Below, in pieces: positions 12,955-15,514 of a stretch of DNA of 15,514 nucleotides. The stretch comes from Lentimicrobiaceae bacterium. Its GTDB lineage: Bacteria; Bacteroidota; Bacteroidia; Bacteroidales; WCHB1-69. The position numbers were made by a program, and so were the translations under genes. The DNA is taken from positions 1 through 15,514 of the forward strand of contig WQSU01000023.1 in assembly GCA_009787675.1 (NCBI GenBank). Reading direction: 5' to 3'. Positions within the stretch are counted from its first letter, which is position 1. Every line of letters begins with the position of its first letter. The notes beneath the pieces are model-generated. The model had not been told where the DNA came from. It saw only the letters and a list, made by a program, of their open reading frames with translations, and did not search any database.

Positions 12955-14124
12955 ATGAAAAAAATTGGGATTTTTTTTGTTGCTGCTTTATTGATAAGTT
13001 CTGTATTTTGTCAAGATTTTGATGATCTTTTGACCAAAAAACAGGTGGACTGCTCTGATATTGCACATAATAGCAGTCTGCATTTTATTAAATATATGAC
13101 TGTTTATGAGGTGGATTCAGCAAAACATTTGTTGGATTATTGGGAAAATAGATGCGGAATACGGGAGCCTATCTTCAGGGCAAAAATATTGTTGGCTTTA
13201 ATAACAAGCGAATGTGTAGATAGTTTATTGACAAAAGAGCCTTTGAATCAAATCTTTAATTATCAAAGTCGCATGGATATGATTAGATCAGCAAGATATT
13301 ATTTGTATGATGATTATAGATCGTATTATGGTTATATTCCTCCCGGTGAGGAGTTTGATATTTTTACCCGTCAATTGGCTTTTGATTTAAAAAACAATTA
13401 CACTCCCGAATCTTTAGAGTACGTATTAGCAGAATTTTACAGCAATAATTATGATGTGATTCTATCAAAACTTCAATCTAAAACATTAGAAAATTGTTTG
13501 TTAGCTAAAGAGTATGAAAAGGCTGTTAAACCGTATAAAAGTATGCCGGAGTTTCATTTTGCACTACTTGCAGGAATCTGGATTCCAACAGGGGCGCTCG
13601 CTCAAATTGGGGTACACCCAGATTTAGGCATTCAAGTAGGATGGAAACAGCGAAAAATCAATTACGACTTTACGCTAACTACAAAATTTGCAGATGCACC
13701 CCGAAAATATTATGCCAAAAGGAATAAAAAAAGTGAGGAGGACGAACTCACAGACCGTTTTTTTGGCGGTTATATTGGATTTGAGTTGAGTGGCGACATT
13801 CTCTCAAAGAAAGGCCATGAAATACAAATAGGGGGAGGGGGCGGTTATGACGGTTTTTTTGTGCTGAAAGAAAAGAAAGATGAAAACTTGAAGGCAAGCG
13901 CTACTTCAAGTTTCAACCTGAATTTTGGACTGGCATACCGATATTACATCAGCCATAATTTTTACTTGGGACTGCGCGTAAAGTACAATATTGTGGACTA
14001 TACTTTGAATAAAGTGATTGACTTTACGGGTAATCCTATCACAGTCCAATTTTCGATAGGCATATTAAGGAGTGATGCCAAGGATGAGTATTTGAAGATG
14101 TATGGGTTCAAGTTTAGAAAATAA
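12955..14124 (+). CDS. Exported protein of unknown function, barrel-like C-terminal half
   Basis: I do not recognise a named family. The 389 aa begin with a clear signal peptide, MKKIGIFFVAALLISSVFC, probably cut near residue 19; the context lacks a proper lipobox. Residues about 20-190 are rich in helix-forming sequence with scattered cysteines and tyrosines, and resemble an alpha-helical repeat domain. From about residue 200 the sequence changes to alternating strand-like segments with glycine and aromatic residues (FALLAGIWIPTGA, FFGGYIGFELSGDI, IQIGGGGGYDGFF, FNLNFGLAYRYYI, FYLGLRVKYNIVDYTL, ITVQFSIGIL), the pattern of an outer-membrane beta-barrel. A GGAG at 12934-12937 lies too far from the ATG for normal spacing. 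It begins 43 bases after coaE and may be co-transcribed with it. Confidence 0.8.
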   Translation: MKKIGIFFVAALLISSVFCQDFDDLLTKKQVDCSDIAHNSSLHFIKYMTVYEVDSAKHLLDYWENRCGIREPIFRAKILLALITSECVDSLLTKEPLNQIFNYQSRMDMIRSARYYLYDDYRSYYGYIPPGEEFDIFTRQLAFDLKNNYTPESLEYVLAEFYSNNYDVILSKLQSKTLENCLLAKEYEKAVKPYKSMPEFHFALLAGIWIPTGALAQIGVHPDLGIQVGWKQRKINYDFTLTTKFADAPRKYYAKRNKKSEEDELTDRFFGGYIGFELSGDILSKKGHEIQIGGGGGYDGFFVLKEKKDENLKASATSSFNLNFGLAYRYYISHNFYLGLRVKYNIVDYTLNKVIDFTGNPITVQFSIGILRSDAKDEYLKMYGFKFRK

Positions 14125-14145
14125 GGAGTTATTGGATAAAAACGC

Positions 14146-14153
14146 TATTTTTG
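14146..14153 (+). promoter_or_regulatory. Putative -7 element for the flavin oxidoreductase
   Basis: TATTTTTG, followed by CC, is the same string seen before nusB. It is 20 bases before the ATG at 14174. A TTG at 14132 is too close (11 bases) to act as a -33 element, so the promoter is weak or assisted. It lies downstream of the alternative start at 14102, supporting 14174 as the true start. Confidence 0.5.
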
Positions 14154-14173
14154 CCAATCGAAATGATCTATGT

Positions 14174-15406
14174 ATGTCTTCCATTTTTACCCCTTGCCAA
14201 ATAGGACCCATTGAACTTCGCAATCGCACCATTCGTTCGGCGGCGTTTGAGAACATGTGTAAAAACAACAATCCTACGGAAATGCTCTTCAATTATCATA
14301 CTGCTGTAGCACGCGGCGGAATAGGTATGACAACCATTGCCTACGCGGCAGTGAACAGAAGCGGCGTTTCATTCGATGGGCAGCTTTATATGCGTGAAGA
14401 AATCGTACCGGAATTAAAAAAACTCACGGATGCCATTCATAATGAGGGTGCTAAAGCCGCCATACAATTGGGACACTGTGGAAATATGACGCATTGGTAC
14501 ACCTGCGGGCAAATGCCGGTGGGCGCCTCCGGCGGAATCAACATCTATTCTCCTACCATTGTGCGGGCGTTGAAAAAAGTCGAAATTCTTGCATTAGTTT
14601 GCGACTTTGGTAATGCCGTGAAACTTGCAAAAAAAGCGGGCTTCGACTGTGTGGAAATTCATGCGGGGCACGGCTACCTCATCAGCCAATTTCTGTCGCC
14701 CTACACCAACAGAAGAAAGGATGAATTTGGCGGCTCACTCGAAAACCGCATGACATTCATGAAAATGGTGATGGAAGAAGTGATGAAAAATGCCGGCGCC
14801 GATATGGCTGTGGTAGTGAAAACCAATATGCACGATGGTTTCAAAGGCGGACTGACGATAGACGAATGTTTGAAAGTGGCTAAAGAGTTGGAAAATACAG
14901 GTGCTCACGCATTAGTGCTCACCGCAGGCTTTGTAAGTAAAGCGCCGATGGAGATTCTGCGCGGCGCCATGCCTCTCAAAACACTCACCTATTATATGGA
15001 TATGCTGCGCTTCTGGTGGCTCAAAATCGGAATACGAATGGTGGGCAGGTGGATGATTCCAACCGTGCCTTACGAAGAAGCCTACTTCTTAGAACCCGCT
15101 AAAATTTTCCGAAAAGCACTGAAAATGCCTCTGATTTACGTAGGGGGCATGATCTCTAAATCGAAAATGGAAGAGGTGCTGAATGAAGGATTTGTGGCAT
15201 TCCAATTAGCGCGCCCACTCATTCACGACACCAACTTTATTAATAAAATGAAAGAAGGGACGATTGAAAAAAGTGAGTGCAAACATTCAAATTATTGCAT
15301 AGGCAGGATGTACTCTGTGGAGATGAAGTGCCACCACTGCGTAGAGAACCTGCCAAAAAAATTGAAAAAAGAGATTGAAAAGCAAGAAAACAGTACTAAC
15401 AATTAA
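14174..15406 (+). CDS. Old Yellow Enzyme-family NADH:flavin oxidoreductase
   Basis: FMN-dependent TIM-barrel reductase, cytoplasmic; the family reduces activated C=C bonds and related substrates, here unknown. Start taken at 14174 (410 aa) because MSSIFTPCQIGPIELRNRTI is the normal N-terminus; an in-frame ATG at 14102 would overlap the preceding gene. Motifs: AIQLGHCG, then VEIHAGHGYLISQFLSP with His163, His166 and Tyr168 at the usual substrate and proton-donor positions, followed by TNRRKDEFGGSLENR, and YVGGMISKSKMEEVL with FQLARPLI for phosphate binding. The C-terminal tail has Cys369, Cys375, Cys386 and Cys389, recalling the iron-sulfur segment of larger relatives such as 2,4-dienoyl-CoA reductase, but spacing differs and Ser372 stands where a Cys may be expected. 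No C-terminal FAD/NAD domain. Ends with Asn-stop in a heptad-like CAATTAA. Confidence 0.9.
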   Translation: MSSIFTPCQIGPIELRNRTIRSAAFENMCKNNNPTEMLFNYHTAVARGGIGMTTIAYAAVNRSGVSFDGQLYMREEIVPELKKLTDAIHNEGAKAAIQLGHCGNMTHWYTCGQMPVGASGGINIYSPTIVRALKKVEILALVCDFGNAVKLAKKAGFDCVEIHAGHGYLISQFLSPYTNRRKDEFGGSLENRMTFMKMVMEEVMKNAGADMAVVVKTNMHDGFKGGLTIDECLKVAKELENTGAHALVLTAGFVSKAPMEILRGAMPLKTLTYYMDMLRFWWLKIGIRMVGRWMIPTVPYEEAYFLEPAKIFRKALKMPLIYVGGMISKSKMEEVLNEGFVAFQLARPLIHDTNFINKMKEGTIEKSECKHSNYCIGRMYSVEMKCHHCVENLPKKLKKEIEKQENSTNN

Positions 15407-15413
15407 GAATTAA
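15400..15413. repeat. Two GAATTAA-like heptads over the oxidoreductase stop
   Basis: CAATTAA (15400-15406) holds the final Asn codon and TAA; GAATTAA follows. A short, degraded instance of the stop-proximal family. Confidence 0.5.
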
Positions 15414-15465
15414 AAATCACTCGTGTTGCGTTTAATCTACTTGAATAACAATAACATACAATCAC

Positions 15466-15476
15466 GTTCTTTGACA
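15466..15476 (+). promoter_or_regulatory. boxA-like antitermination element
   Basis: GTTCTTTGACA closely resembles the boxA of rRNA leaders (consensus around TGCTCTTTAACA; Bacillus-type GTTCTTTGAAAA). It lies in the last 108 bases, which hold no gene. boxA elements normally precede 16S rRNA or, in some bacteria, CRISPR arrays; either would begin beyond the right edge. No repeat or rRNA sequence is visible inside the window, so the downstream target is inference. Confidence 0.45.
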
Positions 15477-15514
15477 TTTTGGTAATCAGATTTATTAAGC
15501 AGTTGATTTATAGG

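Noticed and set aside
14102..14173. Upstream start of the oxidoreductase at 14102
   Set aside because: It overlaps the preceding gene, lies upstream of the TATTTTTG box and adds 24 residues not expected in the family; 14174 gives the usual N-terminus.

Overview
The window looks like chromosomal DNA from a member of the Bacteroidota, probably an uncultured Bacteroidales or close relative. The evidence is: AT-rich coding sequence; exact TAnnTTTG -7 boxes before some genes and few usable Shine-Dalgarno sites; a long (314 aa) NusB of the Bacteroidota type; the gene block nusB / DUF1573 lipoprotein / yajC / coaE; and arrays of MacB/FtsX-type permeases of about 780 aa. Every gene I accept is on the + strand.

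Layout. (1) 1-582 has no credible gene and is a mosaic of short repeats. (2) 583-10408 is an ABC efflux locus: permease A (583-2904), permease B (3054-5432), one ATPase (5700-6380), permease C (6436-8772) and a TolC-family outer-membrane protein (9092-10408). No periplasmic adaptor is present. (3) 10480-12911 is a housekeeping block: nusB with its own promoter, a DUF1573 lipoprotein, yajC and coaE, with coaE overlapping yajC. (4) 12955-15406 holds an exported protein of unknown function with a barrel-like C-terminal half, then an Old Yellow Enzyme-type flavin oxidoreductase. (5) 15407-15514 has no gene but carries a boxA-like element, which suggests an rRNA operon or a CRISPR array just beyond the right edge.

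The most unusual content is between the genes. Four gaps of the efflux locus (before permease A, permease B, the ATPase and tolC) are built from the same parts in the same order: period-7 GAATTAG repeats beginning at or just after the upstream stop codon; a variable spacer; a 20-bp palindrome related to CCGTTGGCTGAAGCCAACGG; in three of the four, one or more period-8 TATACACC units; then period-7 ATTAACC/ACTAATC repeats running directly into the ATG. The repeats enter coding sequence too. They supply the last Asn codon and stop of permease A and tolC. A GCAGAAA heptad repeat, read on its opposite strand, encodes the hydrophobic core of the DUF1573 lipoprotein signal peptide.

How the genes may work together: the ATPase would power one or more of the permeases, which would engage TolC through an adaptor encoded elsewhere. 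NusB, YajC and CoaE serve rRNA antitermination, Sec translocation and coenzyme A synthesis. Identities are read from motifs in the translations; no database search was possible, and all identity and GC counts were made by hand.
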